Origin: G963667425 sp963667425 [NCBI: bacterium]
GTDB lineage: Bacteria > UBP6 > UBA1177
Assembly: GCA_963667425.1 (NCBI GenBank)
Contig: OY763407.1
Span: forward strand, 1,178,001-1,242,000
DNA length: 64,000 bases
Direction: 5' to 3'
Numbering within the stretch: position 1 is the stretch's first letter; every line of letters begins with the position of its first letter. Shown in pieces: positions 7,809 through 16,852 of the stretch. The position numbers and the translations under genes are program-made. Under the pieces are notes generated by a model. The model ran no database searches. It saw only the letters and a list, made by a program, of their open reading frames with translations, and had not been told where the DNA came from.

Positions 7809-8198
7809 TTAAAGATTATTAACAACTATTTTCGCTAAATATGTTCCAAGAAAAAAGAATACCAGACCAATTATAAGATGCATCGATATATTCATAAAAG
7901 CGTGTATATATCCCGATTTTATATATAGTTTTCCGCTATCGGAAATAAAAGTTGAAAAAGTTGTAAAAGCACCCATAAATCCAGTAAGAAGTATCAATTC
8001 CGTGTTTTCTGATATCACAGCTTTTTCTGCTGCTACTGCAGAAATAAAAGCAAAAAGAAAACATCCAAGCATATTAACAGCAAAAGTTCCCATAGGAATA
8101 TTAGATGTAAAAAATCTATTTACAACAGAAGAAACAGAAAATCTTGCAACTGTCCCGCATGCTCCCGCAAATGCAATTAGAAATATTTTTTGAAGCAT
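7809..8198 (-). CDS. crcB: Fluoride channel Fluc/CrcB
   Basis: The protein has 129 residues and four hydrophobic segments. Family signatures are GACGTVARF near the N-terminus, PMGTFAVNMLGCFLF, and GFMGAFTTFSTF, which carries the Phe and Ser/Thr residues that line the pore. It acts as a dual-topology dimer that exports F- from the cytoplasm. It is the last gene of a three-gene operon, 11 bp after a DUF2752 gene. I looked for a fluoride riboswitch before the gene and there is no room for one. Expression probably follows the operon promoter. Confidence 0.93.
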   Translation of the reverse strand: MLQKIFLIAFAGACGTVARFSVSSVVNRFFTSNIPMGTFAVNMLGCFLFAFISAVAAEKAVISENTELILLTGFMGAFTTFSTFISDSGKLYIKSGYIHAFMNISMHLIIGLVFFFLGTYLAKIVVNNL

Positions 8199-8209
8199 AA
8201 TTTTCCCCC

Positions 8210-8614
8210 TTACGCTGACAAGGTTTTTATCAACCTGTATATCCAGAAGATAAAAATAACTATTAATGATAAATATTCAAGCCTGTATTTAAGAAACAAG
8301 GCATAAAATCGATCTTTATATCTGGTAAGATAAATAACCATAGAAAAAATTAGCGGATAGGAAATAAAGTTATATTTAAGAGCATCATAGAATTTCAATT
8401 GAGAAATTGAAATAAAGGCTCTGGTCATTCCGCATCCCGGACATTCAAAACCTGTTAAGTACTTAAATGGACACAGTATAACATGAGAAAGAGTGTTATT
8501 TAAATCTATCCCTTTCCAGTAATACAAAACAGAGGAAACAAATAATGAGAAAAATATTGTATAAATTACAATTTGAAGAAGTTTAGCTGACAACAGCCAG
8601 GTTTTTTGATTCAT
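8210..8614 (-). CDS. DUF2752 membrane protein
   Basis: The protein has 134 residues and several hydrophobic segments. The family signature is CPFKYLTGFECPGCGMTRA (residues about 48-66), with a CPxCGxTRA core in a short loop between membrane spans. The function is unknown in the family. The cysteines could bind metal or form a disulfide. Its start lies inside the upstream gene (32-bp overlap), which suggests translational coupling in the DUF4234-DUF2752-crcB operon. Confidence 0.85.
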   Translation of the reverse strand: MNQKTWLLSAKLLQIVIYTIFFSLFVSSVLYYWKGIDLNNTLSHVILCPFKYLTGFECPGCGMTRAFISISQLKFYDALKYNFISYPLIFSMVIYLTRYKDRFYALFLKYRLEYLSLIVIFIFWIYRLIKTLSA

Positions 8615-8966
8615 AGATTTTGTTTATCTGATCCTGATGAATTGCGTCCACAACTATTGAAAAACCAAATAATGTTCCAAAAAGGCTTACCATCGGAAGA
8701 TTGTCAAAAACAGGAACATTCTCCGATTTTTCTATTAAGAAAAGAGCTTCTCCCATTTTATACTGATAATATATATGGTATATCCCACACGTAATAAGTG
8801 ACAAAAGAAACCATGATCCCCAGCTGAACTCGTTACGCCCTAAAAGTTCATTGCATGACTCCATCTGCTTATAATTCCAATAAAGGTTATAAATACCGCA
8901 TGTAATTAAAGTTAATATTATATCAACAGGAATACTTCTTACTCTGTCACTGGAATAACTGTTCAT
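8583..8966 (-). CDS. DUF4234 membrane protein
   Basis: The protein has 127 residues. It carries two copies of the motif ITCGIYxxYxxYK (residues about 21-34 and 59-70), each at the end of a membrane span, which is diagnostic of DUF4234. Function unknown. It is the first gene of the operon with the DUF2752 and fluoride channel genes, behind a good sigma-70 promoter. Confidence 0.8.
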   Translation of the reverse strand: MNSYSSDRVRSIPVDIILTLITCGIYNLYWNYKQMESCNELLGRNEFSWGSWFLLSLITCGIYHIYYQYKMGEALFLIEKSENVPVFDNLPMVSLFGTLFGFSIVVDAIHQDQINKIYESKNLAVVS

Positions 8967-8994
8967 ATTTTCTCCATTAAAAAATTAACACTAG

Positions 8995-9023
8995 AGAGTA
9001 ACAGTTATAGAAAACAGTGTCAA
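8995..9023 (-). promoter_or_regulatory. Promoter of the DUF4234-DUF2752-crcB operon
   Basis: Minus strand TTGACA (9018-9023), 17 bp, TACTCT (8995-9000), about 30 bp upstream of the first start codon. Confidence 0.65.
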
Positions 9024-9156
9024 TTTTTTCAAAACAAGAGCCTAGATGTATTAATAGAAATTAATCTTTGATAATTATATTCAATTCTGATATTATTTCC
9101 TCCACGGAAATTGTTTATTTTTTAATTTGAATAACTATTTGTAGATTTTTAGTTCA

Positions 9157-10215
9157 GTGAAAGAAAGTATTAGAAAAAAACTCAATAACAAACTTGTATT
9201 AACAGCACTTATAACAGCAAGTTTTCTTTTCGGTTCAGCTTTTGTCTTTTATATGATAGGATATAAATACAGCTGGTCATTTTTCGACTGTTTCTACTTT
9301 ACAATAACAAGCTTTACAACCGTAGGTTACGGGGAAATAATAGATTTTGCCAAATTTGGAACTGAAGGCAAAATGGCCAGAACATTCACTATGTTCGTTA
9401 ATTTATGGGGTGTTGGAACCTATCTTTTTCTTGTGTCAGCCATAACCGAAACCTTTGTCAAAGGTGGAATTCGTGATTTTTTCAGGAGGAGAAAAGTGAA
9501 AAAGGAGATAAATTACACAAATAAGCATTACATACTTTGCGGATTTGGTGAAACAGGTCTTCATGTTGCAAAAGAACTTTATCACGCCTATGCCCCCTTT
9601 GTTATAATTGATAACAAAAAAACTATTTTTGATGATGTTGAAAGAGAACTTTCAGATGATATTCCTGTTATAAAAGGTGATGCTTCCGAAGAAAAAGTTC
9701 TTAAAGAAGCCGGAATTGACAAAGCTGCCGGTATAATAACCACCCTTCCTGACGATAAAGATAACTTATTTGTAATAGTTACAGCAAAATCAATAAATCA
9801 GAACATAATGATAGCTACAAAATGTGTTCATGAGAGTGCAAAAAACAAACTTAAACTTGCAGGAGCTAATAAAGTTATACTTCCAGCTGAAATTGGAGGA
9901 ATAAGGTTGGCTTCAGAATTACTTAGGCCAAATGTAACTGTTTTTCTCAATGAAATGCTTAGAGACAGAGAAAAAAATCTTGGAATTGAAGAAATAAGAG
10001 TTCAAGAAAAAATGGACTGCGCACATAAAACTCTTCAGGAAAGTGCATTTAGAACAAATGTAAACGTTCTTGTAATTGCAATATCATATAAAGATGAAAC
10101 CGGCAAACTTAAATTCATGTATAATCCTCCTGCTAAATTCAAACTTGAGCCTGGAATGGATCTGATAGTGCTTGGAAAAGCTATAGATATTGCTAAGTTT
10201 AAAGAATTTATATAG
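9157..10215 (+). CDS. Potassium channel with RCK (TrkA-N/TrkA-C) domains
   Basis: The protein has 352 residues and starts at GTG with only a weak ribosome site. It has one transmembrane helix (about 15-37), the pore helix and selectivity filter TTVGYGE, and a second helix to about residue 100. This is the two-helix KcsA/MthK topology. The cytoplasmic part has a Rossmann nucleotide-binding fold (ILCGFGETGLHVAKEL) and a C-terminal TrkA-C-like domain. RCK domains gate K+ conductance in response to Ca2+, nucleotides or redox state. It converges on the HD-domain gene with 5 bp between the stop codons. Confidence 0.9.
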   Translation: MKESIRKKLNNKLVLTALITASFLFGSAFVFYMIGYKYSWSFFDCFYFTITSFTTVGYGEIIDFAKFGTEGKMARTFTMFVNLWGVGTYLFLVSAITETFVKGGIRDFFRRRKVKKEINYTNKHYILCGFGETGLHVAKELYHAYAPFVIIDNKKTIFDDVERELSDDIPVIKGDASEEKVLKEAGIDKAAGIITTLPDDKDNLFVIVTAKSINQNIMIATKCVHESAKNKLKLAGANKVILPAEIGGIRLASELLRPNVTVFLNEMLRDREKNLGIEEIRVQEKMDCAHKTLQESAFRTNVNVLVIAISYKDETGKLKFMYNPPAKFKLEPGMDLIVLGKAIDIAKFKEFI

Positions 10216-10220
10216 AAAGA

Positions 10221-11666
10221 CTAACCAATTCTATCGAACATACCAAATATTGCCACAAAAGTTTCAGATGGTATTTTCATATATTCACGACTTGAAAGAT
10301 GTTCCAGTTTTAAAGGTGCTATTTTTTCCACACCTGCAAAAGAATAATCTTCATTCAGTACAAACACATCTCTTGGTGATTCATAATCATAAAAACCGCC
10401 AAACGATATTGCACATTTATTATCACCTTTAACCTTAAGCAGTGAACCATGAGGGAAAAGCCCTGTAATAGCAAGCAGAACATTTGCCGCATCATAAAGA
10501 AAATATCCTTTATCCGAAAGATTAATGATTCTTCTGACAGCTTCAGTCCTTGAAAGAAATGACATACCGCTTTTAGGCCATGAACGTGTCACTGTATCAT
10601 AGTAGATTGCTATTTTAACAATCTCTTCTACCGGATTATCTGTTGTCTGTGGAACTTCTGCAATGTTCCCGAAAAAATCAAAATTTCTATGATGTTTTGC
10701 CGCAACCATGGCAGCTTCCATCATGCCCATATTAAGAGAATTAAGTCTGCTGAGAATATTAAAACCTCTTACGGAATGACTATCTGCGAAATAAACCATA
10801 TTATTTTCTTTATCATCAATACCGATGTCGTGAAAATAAGCAACCATACCTATCGTTTTAAGGTCTTTTTTGGAAAGCCCCATTTTAACACCCATAGCAA
10901 TCGCTATTACAGCAGTGTTTGTGCAGTGTGTTGCAACGTAGTTACCTCTGAAACATGAAAAAGTAGCCATTGTAAGAAGTGTATCTATCTGAGCATCTTC
11001 TGCTGTATCAGTTAAAAGATCTATTAGAGCCTGAATGGACCTTGCAGCAAGTTTCACAGGAAGAGGAGAACCTGTTTCAATACTGTTTTGAAAAACAGAA
11101 AAATCCTCGATCATTCTTGAATAAACCTGTTTAGCCAGAATCGGTTTTGATAGTACAGGCTTTGCATCTCTTTCAGTAAGCTGAAATTCTGAAATCTTAA
11201 CGCCAAGAGCAGAGGCTGTAAGTTCATTCTGAAATTTCACAAAAGCTTTATCATCCGCTGCTATTCCTGATGCAATAAGTTCTGAACCTATATGACAGAA
11301 TCTTATAACATCATCCCAGTTGACACCGGAAGGAATAATTACAGCACCTATACACAGAGCATTATATATATCTATCAATTTGGAAATATAAGTCTTTGCA
11401 CCTCTTGCAACTTTTATTCTCTGATCATTAAGATAAAGATCGTTGCCATTAAAAATGAGCTGAACTTCCCCGTGAGATGCAATTATAGGTTCACAAAGTG
11501 ATTGAAGTTTTGCTAAATTAATTTTTACAGTATCATTATTTTTGTCTCCGGCATGCATTTTAACAGCACTCCAGAGAGAGAAAAACGAACCTGCAACCTC
11601 TGCAGCATGTTTTTTACTATCTGAACCTACAAATTCGGCAAAACCTTTCAATGAAGAATCACTCAT
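10221..11666 (-). CDS. HD-GYP-like phosphohydrolase-fold protein
   Basis: The protein has 481 residues. The N-terminal module (to about 165) contains LIFNGNDLYLND and resembles the start of the adjacent HEAT protein. The C-terminal part is an HD domain: H247 in VATHCTN, H279-D280 in AYFHDIGI, and H325-H326 in AAKHHRNFD. The GYP part is degenerate (FDFFG in place of DGxGYP), so c-di-GMP phosphodiesterase activity is doubtful. HD-GYP relatives hydrolyse c-di-GMP, and degenerate ones act as signalling scaffolds. Its ATG overlaps the stop of the HEAT gene by 4 bp, so the two are co-translated. Confidence 0.8.
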   Translation of the reverse strand: MSDSSLKGFAEFVGSDSKKHAAEVAGSFFSLWSAVKMHAGDKNNDTVKINLAKLQSLCEPIIASHGEVQLIFNGNDLYLNDQRIKVARGAKTYISKLIDIYNALCIGAVIIPSGVNWDDVIRFCHIGSELIASGIAADDKAFVKFQNELTASALGVKISEFQLTERDAKPVLSKPILAKQVYSRMIEDFSVFQNSIETGSPLPVKLAARSIQALIDLLTDTAEDAQIDTLLTMATFSCFRGNYVATHCTNTAVIAIAMGVKMGLSKKDLKTIGMVAYFHDIGIDDKENNMVYFADSHSVRGFNILSRLNSLNMGMMEAAMVAAKHHRNFDFFGNIAEVPQTTDNPVEEIVKIAIYYDTVTRSWPKSGMSFLSRTEAVRRIINLSDKGYFLYDAANVLLAITGLFPHGSLLKVKGDNKCAISFGGFYDYESPRDVFVLNEDYSFAGVEKIAPLKLEHLSSREYMKIPSETFVAIFGMFDRIG

Positions 11667-13588
11667 ACTAACCTCCCTGCCTCGTCTATAATAGCTTTTG
11701 TCTGAGAACTGCCTATCTGCATTCCTCTTTTAAGCCATCCCGCAGCAAGCGGATCACTTTTATATCTGGCAATAGAAAAGATAACAATTTTCTTAAAAAC
11801 AAGAACTGCATTCTTGTTAAAAAGCTTACCCTGCATCAGAAAAACTTTTTCAAGCTGTGGAAGAATAAGCTTAAAGACAGGTGGTTTTACAAGAAGCATA
11901 AATATTGAAAGTTCGTCTTTATCCATTTTCTCAAAGTTCTGATCACTGATTATTCTTTCTATATGTTTAAGAATTATGGAAGTATCTTTAAGCTTGGCAA
12001 ACATATTCATTGCAAGAATCCTTATATCCTGCCTTTCTGCATGAAGAAGCTTTGCACCAATAAGGATAACATCAATATTTTCCGAAGCAAAAAGAACCGT
12101 TAAAGCCTCTTCGACTTCAGAAATTTCCATATTTTTCAGTTTATCATCTCTAAAAAATCTGTCTATAGCCATTCTTGCTCTGCCACCTTCAATCTCGCAA
12201 ACTTTTGCTATAGCCATCATTCGAAGTCTTTTATCATCACTCATTATAGCTTTTTCAAAAGCAGGAAGAGCTTCCTCAGCGGAATAACCTGCAAGTATTG
12301 AAAGAGCTTCAAACCTTATCTGTTCCTGCGGATGGTTTATTATCTGTCTGAGATAAGGGATAACATCAGGATTCTTTGAAAATTTTGCAATAAAAAGGGC
12401 ATTTCTTACAACATGCCAGTCACTGTTTGTAAAAAGAGGCTTGATATATTCCAGAATATCTTTTTTATCAGCTATCTTCTTAAGACATGTTACTCTAAGT
12501 TCCTTATCAGGAAGAGCAGAAATTCTTATTATTATTTTTTCAGCAGCCTTGGCGGGAATTAAAGCAATCAGAGCAGCAAAATACCTGTACTCTTCAGGCT
12601 TTGTATTATCAAGAAGATGAAAAAGCTGATTTATAAAGTCATCTTCGGCAAAAACTTCAAGATCACGCTCTATTTTATCTGAAAGAAGAGGTTCGGTACT
12701 CTTTATTCTTGAACCTATAGCATTCATAGCTGTTATAAAATATACAGATTCTTTAAGTGCTCCAAAGAAAAGAAGCTTTTTCCAAAGTTCAAGCCCTGTT
12801 TTAACAAGCCCTTTCTTGGCAGAGGCATCTGTTCCGATAAGAATCTGCTCGGAAAGTGCTTTTATAAAATCATTTATTATTGCATTCTCATTATGAAGCT
12901 CTCTTTTCTGACGATATTTTTCACTTACAATATTATTTACCTGATAAGCTCTTGAGATATCTATTCTGCCGCCGGAAGAAGCCCCTTTTGATTCTCCACC
13001 TTTGGGTTCATTCGACTGAATCATCTCCTCTTTCTCAAATTCTTCAAGATTAGCTGTAAGCATTGCAGAAAAATCGTCATCATTAAAAGTATTATCATCT
13101 CTAAGTTCATCATCTGTAATATATGAAATAGATTGAAAATCCTTATCCCATAAAAGTGTGACGACATCATAATCATCATTTCTGGAAGATGTTACTGTGG
13201 AAACGACTTCAAAGAAAGCAAGAATCTCTTCATAAGTTATCCCCTTATGAAAAAAAAGCTCTCTTATACCATCATTAAAAAGAACAAAGATTATTTCCGC
13301 TTCATCTTCCGAAGATTCAATCGCATCACCGTTAAATATAAAAGAACTTCTCGATAAAGTTAATGGTAAAAGAGCAAATTTCTCATGAAAAACTTCAAGC
13401 TTTGCCTTAAACTCATTTGCAAAAGATTTAAATACAGGATTTGTTATCGGATATAACTTAAATCCCCTGAGAACCTTATAAAAAAGGCTTACAATATCTT
13501 TTACAGGTTGAAGATATTCAACAGTTCTCCCCTCTTCTTTTGCCTGAGCCAGAAGAGCCATTACCTCACTTCTGTTTTTAACATTCAT
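11663..13588 (-). CDS. HEAT-repeat protein paired with the HD protein
   Basis: The protein has 641 residues and no signal peptide. The N-terminus (to about 150) has SSFIFNGDAI and GIRELFFHKGITYEEI, a module also found in the HD partner. An acidic, Ser-rich linker follows. From about residue 330 there are alpha-helical HEAT repeats, for example VVRNALFIAKFSKNPDVIPYL, EQIRFEALSILAGY, RLRMMAIAKV and DIRILAMNMFAKL. HEAT solenoids bind proteins. Pairing with an HD-GYP protein suggests a cytoplasmic signalling complex, which is an inference. It is the first gene of a two-gene operon. Confidence 0.8.
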   Translation of the reverse strand: MNVKNRSEVMALLAQAKEEGRTVEYLQPVKDIVSLFYKVLRGFKLYPITNPVFKSFANEFKAKLEVFHEKFALLPLTLSRSSFIFNGDAIESSEDEAEIIFVLFNDGIRELFFHKGITYEEILAFFEVVSTVTSSRNDDYDVVTLLWDKDFQSISYITDDELRDDNTFNDDDFSAMLTANLEEFEKEEMIQSNEPKGGESKGASSGGRIDISRAYQVNNIVSEKYRQKRELHNENAIINDFIKALSEQILIGTDASAKKGLVKTGLELWKKLLFFGALKESVYFITAMNAIGSRIKSTEPLLSDKIERDLEVFAEDDFINQLFHLLDNTKPEEYRYFAALIALIPAKAAEKIIIRISALPDKELRVTCLKKIADKKDILEYIKPLFTNSDWHVVRNALFIAKFSKNPDVIPYLRQIINHPQEQIRFEALSILAGYSAEEALPAFEKAIMSDDKRLRMMAIAKVCEIEGGRARMAIDRFFRDDKLKNMEISEVEEALTVLFASENIDVILIGAKLLHAERQDIRILAMNMFAKLKDTSIILKHIERIISDQNFEKMDKDELSIFMLLVKPPVFKLILPQLEKVFLMQGKLFNKNAVLVFKKIVIFSIARYKSDPLAAGWLKRGMQIGSSQTKAIIDEAGRLV

Positions 13589-13620
13589 ATCCTTCTCCCA
13601 GATATTCTATTTACGCTCTT

Positions 13621-13649
13621 ATTCTATAAGATGAAACTTTTTTTTTCAA
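13621..13649 (-). promoter_or_regulatory. Promoter of the HEAT-HD operon
   Basis: Minus strand TTGAAA (13644-13649), 17 bp, TAGAAT (13621-13626), upstream of the ATG at 13588. Confidence 0.5.
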
Positions 13650-13759
13650 GAAAACAATTAGCTCTTTTTTCAGACAAAACGATATAAGATTTATAAAATT
13701 TCAGGAAACAAAAACCGTTTATAACTAAAGGATAGAAGATAATTTAATATACTGAATAT

Positions 13760-16700
13760 TTACAGTGATTTAACATTTTTTCTGTTTTTAAGTTTTACAA
13801 CAAATTTTGAAAAATCATCAAAAACTGCATATAAAGTAGGAATTACGAAAAGAGTAAGAGTAGTTGCAAATGAAATACCCCATATCATCGTTATTGCCAT
13901 CGGCTGCCACATCTTATTTGAACCGGTAGCAAAAAAAGCCATAGGGAGAAGTCCGCCTACAGTAGTAATTGTTGTAAGAAGAATTGGACGAAGACGTTTA
14001 GATCCGGCCTCTATAAGATTTTCCCTACGGGAACTTTTGTTACCGAGATTATTAATAAAATCAACAAGTATAATAGAATCATTTACAACAATTCCGGCAA
14101 GAGCTACCAGTGAAATAAGTGCAAGAAGAGACAAATCCAGCCCTGATATAAAAAGTCCGTAAGAAACACCTATAAAACCAAGCGGAAGGGTAATCATTAC
14201 AACAAACGGCTGCAAAATACTGTTAAACTGAATACCCAGAATAATATAAATAAGAGCAACAGCTACCATGAAAGCATAAAAAACATCTTTATTAGCCTTC
14301 TGCTGTTCCTCATATTCTCCGTGAAACTTAACACTCATTCCCGGATACTTTTTAGGGATATCTTTAAATTTCTCCTGAAGAATCTTATTAACTTCAACAG
14401 GAGTCGTTTTTGAATAATCAACATTGGCGCTTACTTTTATCTCTCTCATTCTGTCACGCCTTCTTATTCTTGCAGTAGTCTGAACTTCCTTTATATCGGA
14501 AACATCTCTAACTCTGAGAACAAGCCCTTCAGGTGTTTTAACAGGAATATCTCTTATATCATCAAGAGTATATGAATTATTTTCGTCAAACTTTATCCAT
14601 ATATTAAGCTCTTTGCCATCATCATTTAAATATCTTCCGGCATATTTACCGCTTGTAGCGGATCTGACAGCATCAGCAACCGCAGCAAGAGTAACACCAC
14701 TCTGTTCCAGACGTTCATAATCAGGCACAATAACTATCTGATTTATTTTATCTATTACAGAACCTCTGAGATCTACAATTCCGGGAACAGTTTTAGCATA
14801 TTCAACAATTTCATCACCAACCTTTTCAAGATCCTCCATAGATTTCCCGCTTACACTCATATCAAGAGCCCTTCCGGTAGGAGGTCCGCTTGCCGCCTTT
14901 AAGAATTCAAAATTAATTATTTCAGGATTTTTAGAAGCCTTCTCTCTCATCTTTTTCTTAACGAAATTCATAACATCGTTATCATATTCATTAAGATCTA
15001 TTCGGAATTCAGCAACTTCCTCCTTTTCGATCCATCTGTAATCCTCAATAACTCTGCCGACAATAGTAACAACAGAAGTTACATATTTAGGCTTTAATTC
15101 AGCAATAACATAATCTTCTATTTCTCTTGTAGCCTCTCTTGTCTTTTCTATCGGAGTATTATCAGCCATTTCAAGCTTTGCAGTAACAGTTTTAGTATTA
15201 TCATCACCAAAAAGAACAACCCTCAGCCTTGTTGCAATAAAAATAGAAGAAACAAAAAGAATAAAAACAACAAAAAGAGTGATATAGCGATGCTCAAGAA
15301 CAAAATTAAGCATTCTTTTATATACTGAAAGAAGCTTTAAAAACCATTTTTTCTCCTTTGCATTTTCTTTGTAAATATTCTTCATCTCATAAAGATGCAC
15401 AGGAAGAACAACAAGAGCTTCAAGCAAAGATGAAATAAGTGTAAGCACAACTATAACAGGAAGCTGAGCCAGAAACTTACCCATAATACCGCTTATAAGA
15501 AGCAGGGGAATAAAAGCGCACGCTGTAGTAGCAACAGCCGAAACAACAGGCCACATTATCTCTTTTGTTCCCTTTAAAACAGCATCAAAACTTGAATACC
15601 CCTCCTCTCTGTAACGATATACATTTTCAATCACAACAATTGCATCATCAACAAGCATTCCGCTGACAAGAATCATAGCAAAAAGAGAAAGGGAATTTAT
15701 AGTATAACCAAGAAATTTCATCATGAAAAAAGTGGCAAGGAATGAAAAAGGGATTCCTATAACAGCCAAAAGACTTGCTCTCCAGCCCATAAAAATAAAA
15801 AGAAGAATCGTAACAAGAGCCATACCGAGGAAAGCATTATTTTTCAGAACAGAGATAGTCTCATCAATAGATTCACCCTGATCATTCTTAAAACTTGCCT
15901 CAAGCTCAGGATGAAGCGAAACAAATTCATTGACACTCTTTTTAACATTCTCAGTTATCCCGACAATATTTGATTCAGGTTTTCTCATAACATAAAGAGA
16001 AACCGACTTCTTCCCATTAAGATAAGACTGAATACTGCCACGCTTAAAATCCTTAATTACCCTTGCGACATCTTTAAGATAAAGCTTCTGACCGCTATCT
16101 CCGGTTTTAATTAAAACCTGCTCCATCCTCTCAACATCGGCAAAATTTCCTGTAACCTTTACAAGATAACGCTTACCTGAAATATCAAGAACACCTCCGG
16201 GCGAACGGAAATTGGAAGAAAGAAGAGCAGCATAAATATCATCAATAGCAAGACCATACGTCAAAAGCCTTTCATTCTCAATAATTACATTTATCTCTTC
16301 ATCAGCCACACCGGCAATCTCAATCGATTTTATACCATCAATCTTGGAAATAAGATCACGCTTCAAATTATCGGAAATATCCTTAAACTCACTATCTGAA
16401 ACTGTTGCAGAACTAAGCATTACATTAATTACAGGTTCAGTGTCACCAGTCGCAATCTTAAAAACATAAGGACCCGCCATCTCATTTTTAGAAGGCAAAT
16501 CAGGAATCTTATTAATCTCAGTCTGGATATCAAGAACACGTTTATCAATATCCTTAACATTCTCGAGAAAATTTATAAAAACAGTCGATTTACCATTTGT
16601 GGAGCTACTGTTGATATAATCAATATCTTCAACATTAGCAACAGCATCTTCAATTGGAATAGTAATAAGCCTTTCCATCTCCTGAGGAGCAGCACCTGGA

Positions 16701-16852
16701 TACATAGTAACTACAATTGCAAACCCCAGATTAATCTCAGGACTCTCTTCAACAGGCAGAGTCTGAGTAGCAATAATTCCAAAAAAAAGCACAGCAAAAA
16801 AGAGAAAATGAGCAACTATCGGCTTTTTAAGGAAAACATTTATAAAGCTCAT
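13760..16852 (-). CDS. RND efflux pump inner-membrane transporter (AcrB/MexF type)
   Basis: The protein has 1030 residues, the normal length for a hydrophobe/amphiphile exporter. It has an N-terminal helix (PIVAHFLFFAVLFFG) and a large periplasmic porter domain. A membrane block contains GMLVDDAIVVIENVYRY with the paired Asp residues of the proton relay. A second half repeats the plan (VALAGIVVNDSIILVDFIN). It is the last gene of the tolC-MFP-RND operon, overlapping the adaptor gene by 4 bp. The substrate cannot be predicted from sequence. Drugs, dyes or bile-like compounds are typical. Confidence 0.95.
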   Translation of the reverse strand: MSFINVFLKKPIVAHFLFFAVLFFGIIATQTLPVEESPEINLGFAIVVTMYPGAAPQEMERLITIPIEDAVANVEDIDYINSSSTNGKSTVFINFLENVKDIDKRVLDIQTEINKIPDLPSKNEMAGPYVFKIATGDTEPVINVMLSSATVSDSEFKDISDNLKRDLISKIDGIKSIEIAGVADEEINVIIENERLLTYGLAIDDIYAALLSSNFRSPGGVLDISGKRYLVKVTGNFADVERMEQVLIKTGDSGQKLYLKDVARVIKDFKRGSIQSYLNGKKSVSLYVMRKPESNIVGITENVKKSVNEFVSLHPELEASFKNDQGESIDETISVLKNNAFLGMALVTILLFIFMGWRASLLAVIGIPFSFLATFFMMKFLGYTINSLSLFAMILVSGMLVDDAIVVIENVYRYREEGYSSFDAVLKGTKEIMWPVVSAVATTACAFIPLLLISGIMGKFLAQLPVIVVLTLISSLLEALVVLPVHLYEMKNIYKENAKEKKWFLKLLSVYKRMLNFVLEHRYITLFVVFILFVSSIFIATRLRVVLFGDDNTKTVTAKLEMADNTPIEKTREATREIEDYVIAELKPKYVTSVVTIVGRVIEDYRWIEKEEVAEFRIDLNEYDNDVMNFVKKKMREKASKNPEIINFEFLKAASGPPTGRALDMSVSGKSMEDLEKVGDEIVEYAKTVPGIVDLRGSVIDKINQIVIVPDYERLEQSGVTLAAVADAVRSATSGKYAGRYLNDDGKELNIWIKFDENNSYTLDDIRDIPVKTPEGLVLRVRDVSDIKEVQTTARIRRRDRMREIKVSANVDYSKTTPVEVNKILQEKFKDIPKKYPGMSVKFHGEYEEQQKANKDVFYAFMVAVALIYIILGIQFNSILQPFVVMITLPLGFIGVSYGLFISGLDLSLLALISLVALAGIVVNDSIILVDFINNLGNKSSRRENLIEAGSKRLRPILLTTITTVGGLLPMAFFATGSNKMWQPMAITMIWGISFATTLTLFVIPTLYAVFDDFSKFVVKLKNRKNVKSL

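Noticed and set aside
8199-8215. Fluoride riboswitch expected before the fluoride channel gene
   Set aside because: Only 11 bp separate the channel gene from the upstream gene, so there is no room for the aptamer. The operon leader at 8967-8994 is also too short.
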